Source: Streptomyces sp. NBC_01304
GTDB lineage: Bacteria; Actinomycetota; Actinomycetes; Streptomycetales; Streptomycetaceae
Direction: 5' to 3'
Length of the DNA: 64,000 bases
Assembly: GCF_035975855.1 (NCBI RefSeq)
Contig: NZ_CP109055.1
Location: forward strand, 2,170,001 to 2,234,000
Shown: in pieces, positions 8,108 through 16,465 of the stretch
Numbering within the stretch: position 1 is the first letter of the stretch
Layout of the letters: each line of letters starts with the position of its first letter
Translations under genes and position numbers: made by a program
Notes under the pieces: generated by a model
What the model was told of the DNA's origin: nothing
Databases searched by the model: none
What the model saw: only the letters and a program-made list of their open reading frames with translations

Positions 8108-8128
8108 TCGCGACCGCAGGGGAACCGG

Positions 8129-8169
8129 TCCCCCGTGGTGAGCGTCGAAAGGGCACTCATCACGGGGGA
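8129..8169 (+). repeat. 14-bp inverted repeat adjoining the lipoprotein ribosome site
   Basis: TCCCCCGTGGTGAG (8129-8142) and CTCATCACGGGGGA (8156-8169) form a stem with one mismatch and a 13-nt loop. The right arm abuts the AAGGA ribosome site of the next gene. It may terminate ABC-F transcription, fold over the ribosome site in the lipoprotein mRNA, or both. Confidence 0.65.
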
Positions 8170-8180
8170 AGGATCTGTTC

Positions 8181-8675
8181 ATGCACCGAAAGGCAGGCAG
8201 GACGGGCAGGACAGGGCTGTACGCGGTGCCGGGCCTGGTGCTCGCACTGGCCCTGGGAGTGACGGGCTGCTCCGACGGGACGCCGCGCGCCTCGACCGGG
8301 ACGACCGCGCCGGGCAAGGTGCGGGCCGCGGAGTGGGAGGAGCCGGCGGCGTACGCGTACACGCTCGAATCACTCGGCGGTGAGCGCGGCGGCCTCGGGA
8401 AGTACCGGATCACGGTGCGCGACCACAAGGTCGTCAAGGCCGTCGGGCTCGACGAGCCGGGGCGGCGGTTCGTCAAGGAGGCGAAACTGGACCGGGTGCC
8501 CACCCTCGGGGACCTCCTTGACGAGTACGAGGACGCGCGAGGCAAGGAGCACGCGGACGTGGCCGAGCTGGAGAACGCGGCCGACGGGCATCCGATGCGG
8601 ATCAACCTCGACTACCTCAAGAACGCGATCGACGACGAGGCGGAGTACCTGATCACGAAGTATCGGCAGGTCTGA
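8181..8675 (+). CDS. Small secreted lipoprotein (DUF6174-like)
   Basis: A 164-residue protein with a lipoprotein signal: basic MHRKAGRTGRTG, a hydrophobic core and lipobox VTGC (Cys near residue 30). The mature part begins with a Thr/Ser-rich spacer, followed by YAYTLESLGGERGGLGKYRITVRDHKVV and a conserved-looking C-terminal YLKNAIDDEAEYLITKYR. This matches my memory of DUF6174 lipoproteins, which have no known function. The ribosome site AAGGA lies 7 nt before ATG and next to a 14-bp inverted repeat. Confidence 0.78.
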   Translation: MHRKAGRTGRTGLYAVPGLVLALALGVTGCSDGTPRASTGTTAPGKVRAAEWEEPAAYAYTLESLGGERGGLGKYRITVRDHKVVKAVGLDEPGRRFVKEAKLDRVPTLGDLLDEYEDARGKEHADVAELENAADGHPMRINLDYLKNAIDDEAEYLITKYRQV

Positions 8676-8810
8676 GGGGTGCGGCGGCAGGTGTGAGGGA
8701 TGTGTGGCGGCGGGCCGGAGGCCTGAATCGCGGGGTTCCGCAGGCGGGCCGGGGCACTGCATGATGACCGCCACACGCCCCCGCCGTCGACGCGATACGG
8801 AGTCCCGCCC

Positions 8811-9587
8811 GTGCCCAGCCAGAAGGCGCTGATCCGCCGCCCCAGCCCGCGCCTCGCCGAGGGCCTTGTCACGCATCTGGAGCGGACCGAGGTCGATGCC
8901 GATCTCGCCGTCGCGCAGTGGGAGGCCTACGCGGAAGCGCTGCGGGCGCACGGGTGGGAGACCGTCGAGGTGGCGCCGGCCGACGACTGCCCGGACGGGG
9001 TGTTCGTCGAGGACACCGTGGTGATGTTCCGCAATGTGGCGCTCATAGCCCGGCCCGGCGCCGAGTCCCGGCGGCCGGAGACGAGCGCGGTCGAGCAAGC
9101 CGTGGCGGCGCTCGGGGCCTCCGTGAACTGGGTCTGGGAGCCGGGCACGCTCGACGGCGGGGACGTACTCAAGATCGGTGACACGGTGTACGTAGGGCGC
9201 GGCGGGCGGACCAATGCCGCCGGGGTGCAGCAACTGCGGGCCGCGTTCGAGCCGTTGGGGGCGCGGGTGGTCGCCGTGCCGGTGGCGAAGGTGCTGCACC
9301 TGAAGTCGGCGGTGACGGCGCTGCCGGACGGGACCGTGATCGGGTACGAGCCGCTGGTGGACACCCCCACGATGTTCGACCGCTTTCTGCCCGTGCCCGA
9401 GGAGTCCGGGGCGCATGTGGTGCTCCTGGGCGGCGGCAAGCTGCTGCTCGCGGCGAGCGCGCCGAAGACGGCCGAGCTGCTCGCCGATCTGGGCTATGAC
9501 CCGGTCGTCGTGGACATCGGCGAGTTCGAGAAGCTCGAGGGCTGCGTGACGTGTCTCTCGGTACGGCTGCGCGGCCTGTACGCATAG
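8811..9587 (+). CDS. ddaH: Dimethylarginine dimethylaminohydrolase (DDAH-type amidinotransferase fold)
   Basis: A 258-residue protein of the DDAH/arginine deiminase superfamily. Visible elements are VFVEDTVVMF (substrate-binding Glu/Asp), GTLDGGDVLK, LHLKSAVTALPDG (catalytic His) and the C-terminal EGCVTCLSVRL (nucleophile Cys). DDAH hydrolyses N-omega-methylated arginines to citrulline plus methylamines, and the length fits the bacterial enzyme. The GTG 8811 start is supported by GGAG 8 nt upstream. No arginine-metabolism genes adjoin it. Related family members such as arginine deiminase are longer, so DDAH is preferred. Confidence 0.85.
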   Translation: MPSQKALIRRPSPRLAEGLVTHLERTEVDADLAVAQWEAYAEALRAHGWETVEVAPADDCPDGVFVEDTVVMFRNVALIARPGAESRRPETSAVEQAVAALGASVNWVWEPGTLDGGDVLKIGDTVYVGRGGRTNAAGVQQLRAAFEPLGARVVAVPVAKVLHLKSAVTALPDGTVIGYEPLVDTPTMFDRFLPVPEESGAHVVLLGGGKLLLAASAPKTAELLADLGYDPVVVDIGEFEKLEGCVTCLSVRLRGLYA

Positions 9588-9690
9588 ACGGCGGTTTCCG
9601 GACAAAGAGGATCATGCCGTAGACGTGCGAATCGAGGGAAATCGGTCAGGGGCCACCCCTGATCAGGGATCTCCTTTACTCGACGCTTAA

Positions 9691-9746
9691 CCTACGGTCT
9701 CGTAACCTACGAAGCCGTAGGTAAGTACGCCCTACGAACCCGTAGG
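9691..9746. promoter_or_regulatory. Three tandem CCTACG-N4-CGTAGG operators
   Basis: 16-bp sites sit at 9691-9706 (second half degenerate, CGTAAC), 9706-9721 (CCTACG aagc CGTAGG) and 9731-9746 (CCTACG aacc CGTAGG). They occupy the promoter region of the desaturase gene, 40-100 nt before its start. The form suggests a dimeric HTH repressor such as a TetR-family lipid sensor, but no regulator gene adjoins. Confidence 0.65.
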
Positions 9747-9787
9747 TCAGCACGCCCGTGATGAACTCCGTCCCCGCAGGAGCCCCC

Positions 9788-10768
9788 GTGACGATCACCT
9801 CTCCCCACCTCGGCAGCTCGGACACCTGGACCGATGCCAAGCTGCTGTACGCCCTGGAGGAGGTGGTGGAGACGGAGCTGAACCGCCATCTCAAGGTCAC
9901 CAAGGACTGGATGCCGCACGAGTACGTGCCGTGGGCGGACGGCCGCAACTTCCCCGCCTTCTTCGAGGACGGCGAGGACTGGGACCCCAGCCAGTCGAAG
10001 GTCACCGAGATCGGCAAGACGGCCCTGATCGTCAACCTGCTGACCGAGGACAACCTCCCCAGCTACCACCACGAGATCGCGTCGCTCTTCGGCCGCAACG
10101 GCGCCTGGGGCACCTGGGTGCACCGCTGGACCGCGGAGGAGGGCCGGCACGGCATCGTCATGCGCGACTACCTCCTCGCCTCGCGCGCCGTGGACCCGGA
10201 CAAGCTCGAGCAGTTCCGCATGATCCACATGTCCGAGGGCTTCGAGTCGGACAACCGGCACTCGATGCTGCACTCGGTGGCGTACGTCGCCTTCCAGGAG
10301 CTCGCCACCCGGGTGTCGCACCGCAACACGGGCCACCAGTCGGGCGACCCGGTCTGTGACCGGATGCTGGCGCGCATCGCCACCGACGAGAACCTGCACA
10401 TGGTGTTCTACCGCAACCTCCTCAAGGCCGCCTTCGAGCTCGCCCCCGACCTGACCATGCAGGCCGTGCGCGACGTCGTCGTCAACTTCCGGATGCCCGG
10501 GCACGGCATGCCCGGCTTCGAGCGTGCGGCGGCCCAGATGGCGATCGGCGAGATCTACAACATGCGGATCCACCACGACGACGTCCTGGCGCCCGTCCTT
10601 CGCCACCTCAAGGTCCTGCAGATCGACGGGCTCGGCCCGGAGGGGCTCAAGGCGCAGGAGGAGCTCGGCATGTTCATGGGCGGCCTGGACTCCGAGGCCT
10701 CGAAGTTCGACGAGAAGCTGGCGGCCCGCAAGGCGCGCATCGCGGCCCGGGCGGCCCAGGCCGGCTGA
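9788..10768 (+). CDS. Acyl-[acyl-carrier-protein] desaturase
   Basis: A 326-residue di-iron desaturase of the soluble stearoyl-ACP delta-9 (DesA1/FabD2-like) family, predicted to introduce a double bond into acyl chains. Iron-ligand motifs are visible as EEGRHG (EExxH) near residue 115 and DENLHM (DExxH) near residue 200. Glu in helix LYALEEVVETELNRHL supplies another ligand. Actinobacterial sequences begin like MTITSPHLG, which fits GTG 9788 behind AGGAG with a 5-nt spacer; ATG 9758 would add ten residues. The three palindromes upstream suggest repression tied to lipid state. A strong hairpin terminator follows. Confidence 0.9.
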   Translation: MTITSPHLGSSDTWTDAKLLYALEEVVETELNRHLKVTKDWMPHEYVPWADGRNFPAFFEDGEDWDPSQSKVTEIGKTALIVNLLTEDNLPSYHHEIASLFGRNGAWGTWVHRWTAEEGRHGIVMRDYLLASRAVDPDKLEQFRMIHMSEGFESDNRHSMLHSVAYVAFQELATRVSHRNTGHQSGDPVCDRMLARIATDENLHMVFYRNLLKAAFELAPDLTMQAVRDVVVNFRMPGHGMPGFERAAAQMAIGEIYNMRIHHDDVLAPVLRHLKVLQIDGLGPEGLKAQEELGMFMGGLDSEASKFDEKLAARKARIAARAAQAG

Positions 10769-10791
10769 GTCCGCCTTCGTACTCCCTCGAT

Positions 10792-10825
10792 CTGGTGCCC
10801 GGGGCTCGACCGCCCCGGGCACCAG
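10792..10825. terminator. Perfect 13-bp stem terminator between convergent genes
   Basis: CTGGTGCCCGGGG (10792-10804) and its exact complement (10813-10825) enclose an 8-nt loop. It lies between the desaturase and amylase stops and should end transcription from both sides. Confidence 0.8.
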
Positions 10826-10879
10826 GTCGTTTGCAAGTTCTTTCAGCCGTCCCCCGCTTCAAGTCCCTTCAGGTGTGCG

Positions 10880-12955
10880 CTACTTGAGGAAGGGCCCCGC
10901 CTCGCCGATCTTGCCCGGCGCCGGGTTCCCGGGCAGGTCGAGGACGTACACCCGCAGATTGCCCTTGCCGGGGCCGTCCACGGTGAGCCGTCCGTCGGTG
11001 ACCGTGCGGGTGTCCCCGGTGATCGCGTCCTTGTACGTCCCGTTCGGGATGCCCGCGAAGGTCGCGCCGCCCGACACCGTGACCAGGGCGAAGCTGTCGG
11101 TGGCGCCCGAGGTGTAGCGGCGCTTGTAGGCCATCTGCCCGTCGATGCCCTCGGTCGAGTACTGGCCCATCTGCAGCGCGGGTACTGCGCGGCGGATCTG
11201 GTTGAGGCGCTGGACGTGCCGCACGAGGGGCTGCTGCAGGGTGGTGGCGACCTCGCCGGTCGCACTGTCGACCTTGCCGAACTCACTTGCCGTGACGGCC
11301 CCTTGGAGATGGTCGCCGTAGTACGCCCGCCCGGTGGTGGCGAGCGGACAGGTGGGGCCGCAGTCGATGCGCTGCCCCTTCTGGAACTCGATCTCCGACC
11401 CGTAGTACAGGGTCGGGATGCCGCGGAAGGTCCACATCAGCGCCATGTTCTCGGCCCAGGCGTCGGTACCTCCGGCGTAGCGGGTGGACGACTTGTTCGG
11501 GCCGTAGTCGTGGCTGTCGACGTATACGGCGTTGTACGTCGCGTCGTTGACGCTGTCGTCCGAGTCCTTGCCGTTGTGGAAGGCGTTCGGGGCGTCGCCG
11601 AAGTTCATGTGCATCCGCATGTCGATGATGTTCATGCCGGAGAACTTCGAGCGGTCCGGGGCGTGGTAGCCGTTCCCGTCCAGGAACGCGTTGGTCGAGG
11701 TGGGCTGGTTGCCCGTGCCCTGCGCCTGCTCGTACTCGTACATCTCCTTGGCCGCCGCGGTGTCGTCCGCGCTGTACTCCTTGCGCTCCCGCCAGGTGAA
11801 GAACTGCGCGGAGTGGTTGACCGAACCGCGGTTCCACTTGTCGTTGACGAAGGCCGCGACCTCGCCGAACACATAGAAGTCCTGGGCCTTCTCGGCTCCG
11901 TACTTCGCCACCAGGCGCTCGTGCAGGGCGGGCAGGAAGCGGCGGTTCCAGGTGGTGCGCGGGATGTGCACGGCGGTGTCGATCCGGAAGCCGTCGACGC
12001 CCATGTCGATGTACTTGGCGTACGCGTCGATCAGGTACTTCTGGACGCCCGCGTTCTCCGTGTTGAAGTCGGCCAGGTCTTCGTGCAGCCAGCAGCTGCG
12101 GGCGTCCTCGCCCTCCCAGTTGCCGATCCAGCACTGGTCGTACGCGGTGGCGGGGAACATGCCCTTCATGGGGCTCGGCCACTGGCAGTTGTAGTTCTTG
12201 CGGCCGTCGGGATCGGTGGAGCCGGTGGGCCTGCCCCAGTCCGGACAGGTGCTGTCGGCGGGCTGGTCGGTGGACCAGACGTCGCCGTTGTACGTCTTGC
12301 CCTTGGCGTTCTCTTCGAGCGGGTCGTACTCCTTGCCGGCCACCGGGGCGTCGTAGTACTCGGACCAGTCCGTGTCCCGGACACCGAAGACCGTCGGCTC
12401 GAACAGGCCCTTCGCGCCCCAGCGCGAGGAGTGGTTGTACACGACGTCCTGGTAGATCTTGATGCCCTTGGCGTGTGCCTGGTCGATGAGCTGCTGGTAC
12501 GAGACGCCGTCGGACTCGAGCCTCGGGTCGATCTCGTAGAAGTCGTAGCCGTGGTACCCGTGGTAGTCGTAATCCGACCGGTTCATGACAACCGGAGTGA
12601 TCCAGATCGCGGAGAACCCGAGACCCTTGATGTAGTCGAGCTTTCCGGCCAGGCCCTTGAAGTCACCCCGGAACATGGGGTCGTTGTTGGCGGCGTTGCC
12701 CGACTTCGCGTGCTGGCTGCCGCCGCGGTTGTTGGACGCGTCGCCGTCGTAGAACCGGGCGGTCATCGCGAAATAGACGGCATCCTTGCGCGGGTCGCCG
12801 CCGAGCATGGTGGCGCTATCGGCTCCAGCCGTCGACCCGGAGGCCGTCGGCTCGGGGGCCACGGCTCCTCGGGCGGGGACGGCCGGCAGCAGGACGGCCA
12901 GCAGTCCTGCCACCACGAGCGCGTAGAGCATGCGTGGGGGGAATCTCGTGAGCAT
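10880..12955 (-). CDS. Secreted GH13 alpha-amylase-family glycoside hydrolase
   Basis: A 691-residue secreted enzyme with a Sec signal (MLYALVVAGLLAVLLPAVPARG). All four GH13 regions are present: DVVYNH (about 170-175), GFRIDTAVH with nucleophile Asp326, FGEV with acid/base Glu365, and DSHDYG with His482-Asp483. A Cys-containing insert occurs around residues 235-290, and a short beta-domain ends the protein; no starch-binding module is obvious. The substrate is presumably starch, maltodextrin or pullulan. ATG 12955 is preferred because AAGGA lies upstream and the signal peptide follows immediately. Its promoter region holds a MalR-like operator shared with the divergent glycosidase gene. Confidence 0.9.
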   Translation of the reverse strand: MLTRFPPRMLYALVVAGLLAVLLPAVPARGAVAPEPTASGSTAGADSATMLGGDPRKDAVYFAMTARFYDGDASNNRGGSQHAKSGNAANNDPMFRGDFKGLAGKLDYIKGLGFSAIWITPVVMNRSDYDYHGYHGYDFYEIDPRLESDGVSYQQLIDQAHAKGIKIYQDVVYNHSSRWGAKGLFEPTVFGVRDTDWSEYYDAPVAGKEYDPLEENAKGKTYNGDVWSTDQPADSTCPDWGRPTGSTDPDGRKNYNCQWPSPMKGMFPATAYDQCWIGNWEGEDARSCWLHEDLADFNTENAGVQKYLIDAYAKYIDMGVDGFRIDTAVHIPRTTWNRRFLPALHERLVAKYGAEKAQDFYVFGEVAAFVNDKWNRGSVNHSAQFFTWRERKEYSADDTAAAKEMYEYEQAQGTGNQPTSTNAFLDGNGYHAPDRSKFSGMNIIDMRMHMNFGDAPNAFHNGKDSDDSVNDATYNAVYVDSHDYGPNKSSTRYAGGTDAWAENMALMWTFRGIPTLYYGSEIEFQKGQRIDCGPTCPLATTGRAYYGDHLQGAVTASEFGKVDSATGEVATTLQQPLVRHVQRLNQIRRAVPALQMGQYSTEGIDGQMAYKRRYTSGATDSFALVTVSGGATFAGIPNGTYKDAITGDTRTVTDGRLTVDGPGKGNLRVYVLDLPGNPAPGKIGEAGPFLK

Positions 12956-13000
12956 TGCGGGGTCCTTCCCTCTCAACTGCTCAAGATTGATTGAAAGTTG

Positions 13001-13019
13001 TTGCAGGAATTTGCTGCAA
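13001..13019. promoter_or_regulatory. MalR/Reg1-like operator between GH13 and six-hairpin genes
   Basis: TTGCAG-gaatttg-CTGCAA is a 6-bp inverted repeat in the 187-bp region between the divergent starts. It resembles the TTGCAG/CTGCAA operators known from streptomycete amylase promoters that are repressed by MalR (Reg1) and relieved by maltose. No malR gene is in the window. Confidence 0.6.
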
Positions 13020-13142
13020 GTTAGCGACAGGTGACGGGCGTGTAAAGGGGTTGAACGGGGGTCGGACGGCGAAGAGCTGGCCGGGCAGGGCCATTTACGG
13101 TCCGGCCGTCCGGTGCAACGGTGCCCGCAGGGGGTGACCGTC

Positions 13143-15620
13143 ATGGCACAGACCCATGAGTGGATGTTCTACGAAGTGATGTGGCGCAGCTGGGCCGGCA
13201 GGGAGCGGGTCCCGTATCCCGTGCCCTGGTGGGCGCAGGCGAACTTCCGGCGCTGGAGCGACGACTTCGACAGCTTCACGTACGAGTCGAAGGAGGCCGC
13301 CTTCGCCTCCAACGCCCTGTACCGGTACTGGCACATGGTGGGCGTCAAGGACCACCGGCAGGAGAGCCTGATCGGGCAGGCGGGCGAGATCGAGCCGGTC
13401 TACGACAAGTACTGTCTTTCGTTCTTCCTCTACGACCCGGTCGCCGGCAAGGTCCATCTCCCGCAGCTGTCCGACCCGGCGGACGGCTCCGAGGTCGAGC
13501 AGCGAATGGAGGCCGCCCATCAGCCGGTCGTGCTCACCACGTTCCGGGCGGCGCACGGTGTGGAGCTGGTGCAGCGGACCTTCGCGACGACCGTCGGCGC
13601 CCGCCAGCGCGATCTCGCGGTGACCCGGCTGACCGTCGGCAGCCCCTCGGGGCAGCCGCGCGAGGGCTGGCTGTGCGCGGCCGTCATGCCGGCCGGACCC
13701 AGCGGCTTCCAGCGGCACGACCGGGGCGGCGGGCAGATCACCGACCGGCGCCTCACCTATCTGCGCTATCTCCCGGACGAGGCACGGGTGGAGACCAATA
13801 CCGGCTGGGGCCCCGTCTTCGACACACGGCCCGAGCAGTACGGGGTGTACGGCAACCCGGACTTCTCACAGGACCCGGACTCGTATCTGCAGCGCAGCCC
13901 GTTCCACGACCTGGTGAACGGCGGCAAGCTGAACGGTGGTCACGAGGCGCAGGACCAGGTGGCGGGGCTGTGCAGCGCCGTGTTCGCCTGGCCGTTCCGG
14001 GTCGCCGAGGACGAGATCGCCGAGGTCGACGTGCGGCTTCCGGTCGATCTCTACAGCGGGCAGGGGGACCTTGCGGAGATACGTTCCGTCCCCGCCGCCG
14101 ATCTGGAGGAGGCCAACCGGGCCTTCTGGAACGGCAAGTTGCTGGATCAGGGCGTGCAGCCGGGTCTGCCCGGGCCGGTGGCCCACCTCACCGAGCTGTT
14201 CCGGCAGGCCCGCTCGCAGCTGCTCATCCTCTCCGACCACGGGGAGATCCATCCGGGGCCGACCGTCTACGACTCGTTCTGGATCCGCGACTCCTCGGTG
14301 GAGGCCACGGCCTGCTCACTGGTCGGGGACACCGCCCTCGCCGAGACGCAGTTGGGCACGCACTATCCGCTGAAGTTCAACCGGGGCACGGGGCGCATCG
14401 GGCCCTGCGCCGAGTACGGCTTCTACGGCGGGCCGCACGAGAAGGACGACCGCGAGTGGGACTCCAACGGGCAGGCGCTGTGGGCGTTCGGCCGCTTCGA
14501 CCGCACGCACCGCTCCTCGGCTCTCGGGGCGCGGATGTACGTCCCGTACGTCCTCGACGGGGCGCGCTGGCTGCGTGACAACCGGGACGGGAACGGGCTG
14601 CTGCACGCCGGCTGGAGCGCGGAGCACCTGGGCGAGCGGCACCAGCCGCACTACTGGGACGACCTGTGGGGACTCGCCGGACTCCATGAGGCGGCGCGGC
14701 TCGCGGAGCGGCTCGGCGCGCCCGAAGTCCCCGAACTCTGGGGCGCCTTCGACGACTTGAAGGCGGCCACCGCCGCTTCCGTACGGTGGGTCCTGGGCGA
14801 GCAGGCCAGGCTCGGCGAGTGGGAGACGTACATCCCGACCGGTCCGGGCGATGTGGGCCGACGCGACTCGACGATGATCGGCGCGGCGGCGTACTTCCAT
14901 CCGCTGCGGCTGCACATGGGCGAGAAGCTGGGGCAGGACGTCGACCGGGCGGCGCGGTTCACGCTCGACACGATGTACGCGCGCTTCGTGACCGGCGGCT
15001 TCCGGCACGAGGCGGCCTGGAACGCGTACGGGCCCTATCTGGGCATGCAGTTGGCGCACGCCTATCTGCTTGCGGGCGACCCGGAGAAGATGGACCGGCT
15101 GCTCGGCTGGACCGTGGCGGCGGCCTTCCCGAGGGCGCTGCAGCGGGCGGCGGCGCTCGGGGCGTGGAACGAACAGCACGCGTTCCCGATCGCGTCTGAT
15201 TTCATGGAATTCCCCGACCGGCACTGGTACATGGGGGACATCCCGCACGGCTGGGCGGCGGCCGAGTATCTGCTGCTGATCCGCGACATCCTGTTCTTCG
15301 AGGCGGACGAGGACCGCGATCCGCACCTGTACATCGCGCCGGGCATACGGCCCCACTGGGTGCCGGACGGCCAGACGGTGTCGGTGGCCGCCGCACCGAC
15401 GCTGCTCGGGGCGCCCTTCGGGTACCGGCTGCGGCACGACGCCGGGGAACGGAAGGTGACGGTCGACGTCACCGAGGCGCCGGAGCGGGCGCGGTTCGTC
15501 TACCCGTGCCGGTTCGGTGCGGTGCGGGGCGCGAGCGCGGACGGGCAGGAGCTGCCGGTGACGGGCGACGATGTGCGGGTGCCCGCCGGGACACGGCAGT
15601 TCACGGTGACGTACGCCTGA
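13143..15620 (+). CDS. Six-hairpin glycosidase-like protein, specificity unknown
   Basis: An 825-residue protein without a signal peptide. An N-terminal beta-rich region (to about 370) leads into an (alpha/alpha)6-barrel region, shown by VYDSFWIRDSSVEA, EWDSNGQALWAFGRF, HAGWSAEHLG, YWDDLWGLAGLHEA and RHEAAWNAYGPYLGMQLAHAYL. These Trp/Asp/Glu-rich helices match six-hairpin glycosidases such as GH15-, GH63- or GH94-like enzymes, but the exact family and substrate cannot be fixed here. It probably acts on an imported oligosaccharide. ATG 13143 follows GGGGTGA. Divergence from the amylase and the shared MalR-like site point to alpha-glucan metabolism. Confidence 0.75.
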   Translation: MAQTHEWMFYEVMWRSWAGRERVPYPVPWWAQANFRRWSDDFDSFTYESKEAAFASNALYRYWHMVGVKDHRQESLIGQAGEIEPVYDKYCLSFFLYDPVAGKVHLPQLSDPADGSEVEQRMEAAHQPVVLTTFRAAHGVELVQRTFATTVGARQRDLAVTRLTVGSPSGQPREGWLCAAVMPAGPSGFQRHDRGGGQITDRRLTYLRYLPDEARVETNTGWGPVFDTRPEQYGVYGNPDFSQDPDSYLQRSPFHDLVNGGKLNGGHEAQDQVAGLCSAVFAWPFRVAEDEIAEVDVRLPVDLYSGQGDLAEIRSVPAADLEEANRAFWNGKLLDQGVQPGLPGPVAHLTELFRQARSQLLILSDHGEIHPGPTVYDSFWIRDSSVEATACSLVGDTALAETQLGTHYPLKFNRGTGRIGPCAEYGFYGGPHEKDDREWDSNGQALWAFGRFDRTHRSSALGARMYVPYVLDGARWLRDNRDGNGLLHAGWSAEHLGERHQPHYWDDLWGLAGLHEAARLAERLGAPEVPELWGAFDDLKAATAASVRWVLGEQARLGEWETYIPTGPGDVGRRDSTMIGAAAYFHPLRLHMGEKLGQDVDRAARFTLDTMYARFVTGGFRHEAAWNAYGPYLGMQLAHAYLLAGDPEKMDRLLGWTVAAAFPRALQRAAALGAWNEQHAFPIASDFMEFPDRHWYMGDIPHGWAAAEYLLLIRDILFFEADEDRDPHLYIAPGIRPHWVPDGQTVSVAAAPTLLGAPFGYRLRHDAGERKVTVDVTEAPERARFVYPCRFGAVRGASADGQELPVTGDDVRVPAGTRQFTVTYA

Positions 15621-15659
15621 ACGCTCGCGGTTGAGCGCTCAGGGTTCAGTACTCACGGT

Positions 15660-15911
15660 TCAGCGGCGCCTGAGGCGGAGCCTCTCCTTCTCGGAGAGTC
15701 CGCCCCAGACGCCGAAGCGCTCGTCGTTGGCCAGGGCGTACTCGAGGCAGGCGGTTCTGCCCTCGCAGGCGAGGCAGAGCTGCTTGGCCTCGTTCACGGA
15801 GCCGCCGGGCTCGGGGAAGAAGAACTCGGGCCCGGTCTGGGCGCAGAGTGCCTGCTCCTGCCAGCTGGGCGTGGCGGTGGGGGTCGCGTCGTCTGTGGTC
15901 TTGCTGAGCAT
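15660..15911 (-). CDS. WhiB-like [4Fe-4S] transcription factor
   Basis: An 83-residue Wbl protein. Cysteines occur as ALCAQ, then LCLACEGRTAC, giving the C-Xn-C-X2-C-X5-C cluster site. The turn GVWGGLSEKERLRLRRR supplies the G[VI]WGG motif and basic C-terminus that contact sigma and DNA. Wbl proteins bind the housekeeping sigma factor and control development or redox and antibiotic responses. The sequence is close to WhiB itself in the core, but the short N-terminus suggests another Wbl paralogue, so no symbol is given. ATG 15911 is chosen because the upstream extension is built of tandem-repeat sequence. It is the last gene of the minus-strand cupin group. Confidence 0.85.
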   Translation of the reverse strand: MLSKTTDDATPTATPSWQEQALCAQTGPEFFFPEPGGSVNEAKQLCLACEGRTACLEYALANDERFGVWGGLSEKERLRLRRR

Positions 15912-15976
15912 GGCGGTGATGCTGCCCTGCGCGACGAAACAATCGATCAATGAATGGTCAACGAGTCGTTTATCCG

Positions 15977-16060
15977 TGACAGCCGCAGCCATGCGTCACA
16001 GCCGCCGCAGCCATGCGTCACAGCCGCGGCAGCTATGCGTGACAGCCGCAGCCCTGGGCG
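15977..16060. repeat. 22-nt tandem repeats between cupin A and the WhiB-like gene
   Basis: Units begin at 15977 (19 nt), 15996 (22 nt), 16018 (22 nt) and 16040 (partial). The core is CACAGCCGCNGCAGCCATGC. The array contains the stop codon and last codons (GCGCHA) of cupin A. Copies abut directly, so it is not a CRISPR. Confidence 0.75.
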
Positions 16061-16410
16061 GCCGCCCTCGGCAGGTTCTCGGTGAACGCGCTCTGCGAGA
16101 ACACCGCGAGGACGGTCGCGTCCTCCGTGCCGTGGTTGGCGAGCGATATCTCCTTGCCCACCGGGAGCATCGCGAAGGTGCCGGGGGCCACGGACTTGCT
16201 GCCGCACTTGCAGGACGCCTCGACGACACCGGTGATCCCGGTGAGCAGCAGCTCGGACCCCTCGTGGCTGTGCGCCGGGACGCTGCCGCCCGCGGGCACC
16301 TGGATGCGCACCGCGGCGAGGCTGCGGAACGGGCCGTTCTCGGGGTCAAGGCGCAGGGCGAGAAACGGGGACTCGGGGTCGACGGTGGTGTCGATGGACA
16401 TGCCGAACAT
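16033..16410 (-). CDS. Cupin-domain protein A
   Basis: A 125-residue single-domain cupin. It has VPAGGSVPAHSHEGSELLL (metal-binding His-x-His-x-Glu type motif 1) and PVGKEISLANHGTEDATVLAVF (motif 2 region with His), so a metal site is plausible. A Cys pair, SCKCGS, sits mid-sequence, and the C-terminus is GCGCHA, giving four Cys that could bind metal or respond to redox state. The last codons lie in a tandem repeat. It is 55 nt downstream of paralogue cupin B; both end in a matching TVLAVFSxSxFxxNLPR block. The reaction is unknown. Confidence 0.8.
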   Translation of the reverse strand: MFGMSIDTTVDPESPFLALRLDPENGPFRSLAAVRIQVPAGGSVPAHSHEGSELLLTGITGVVEASCKCGSKSVAPGTFAMLPVGKEISLANHGTEDATVLAVFSQSAFTENLPRAAAQGCGCHA

Positions 16411-16465
16411 GCGGGTTTTCCTTGTCTGGTACGGGAGTTGGGATGGCCTGGAAAGCGGGTGGGTG

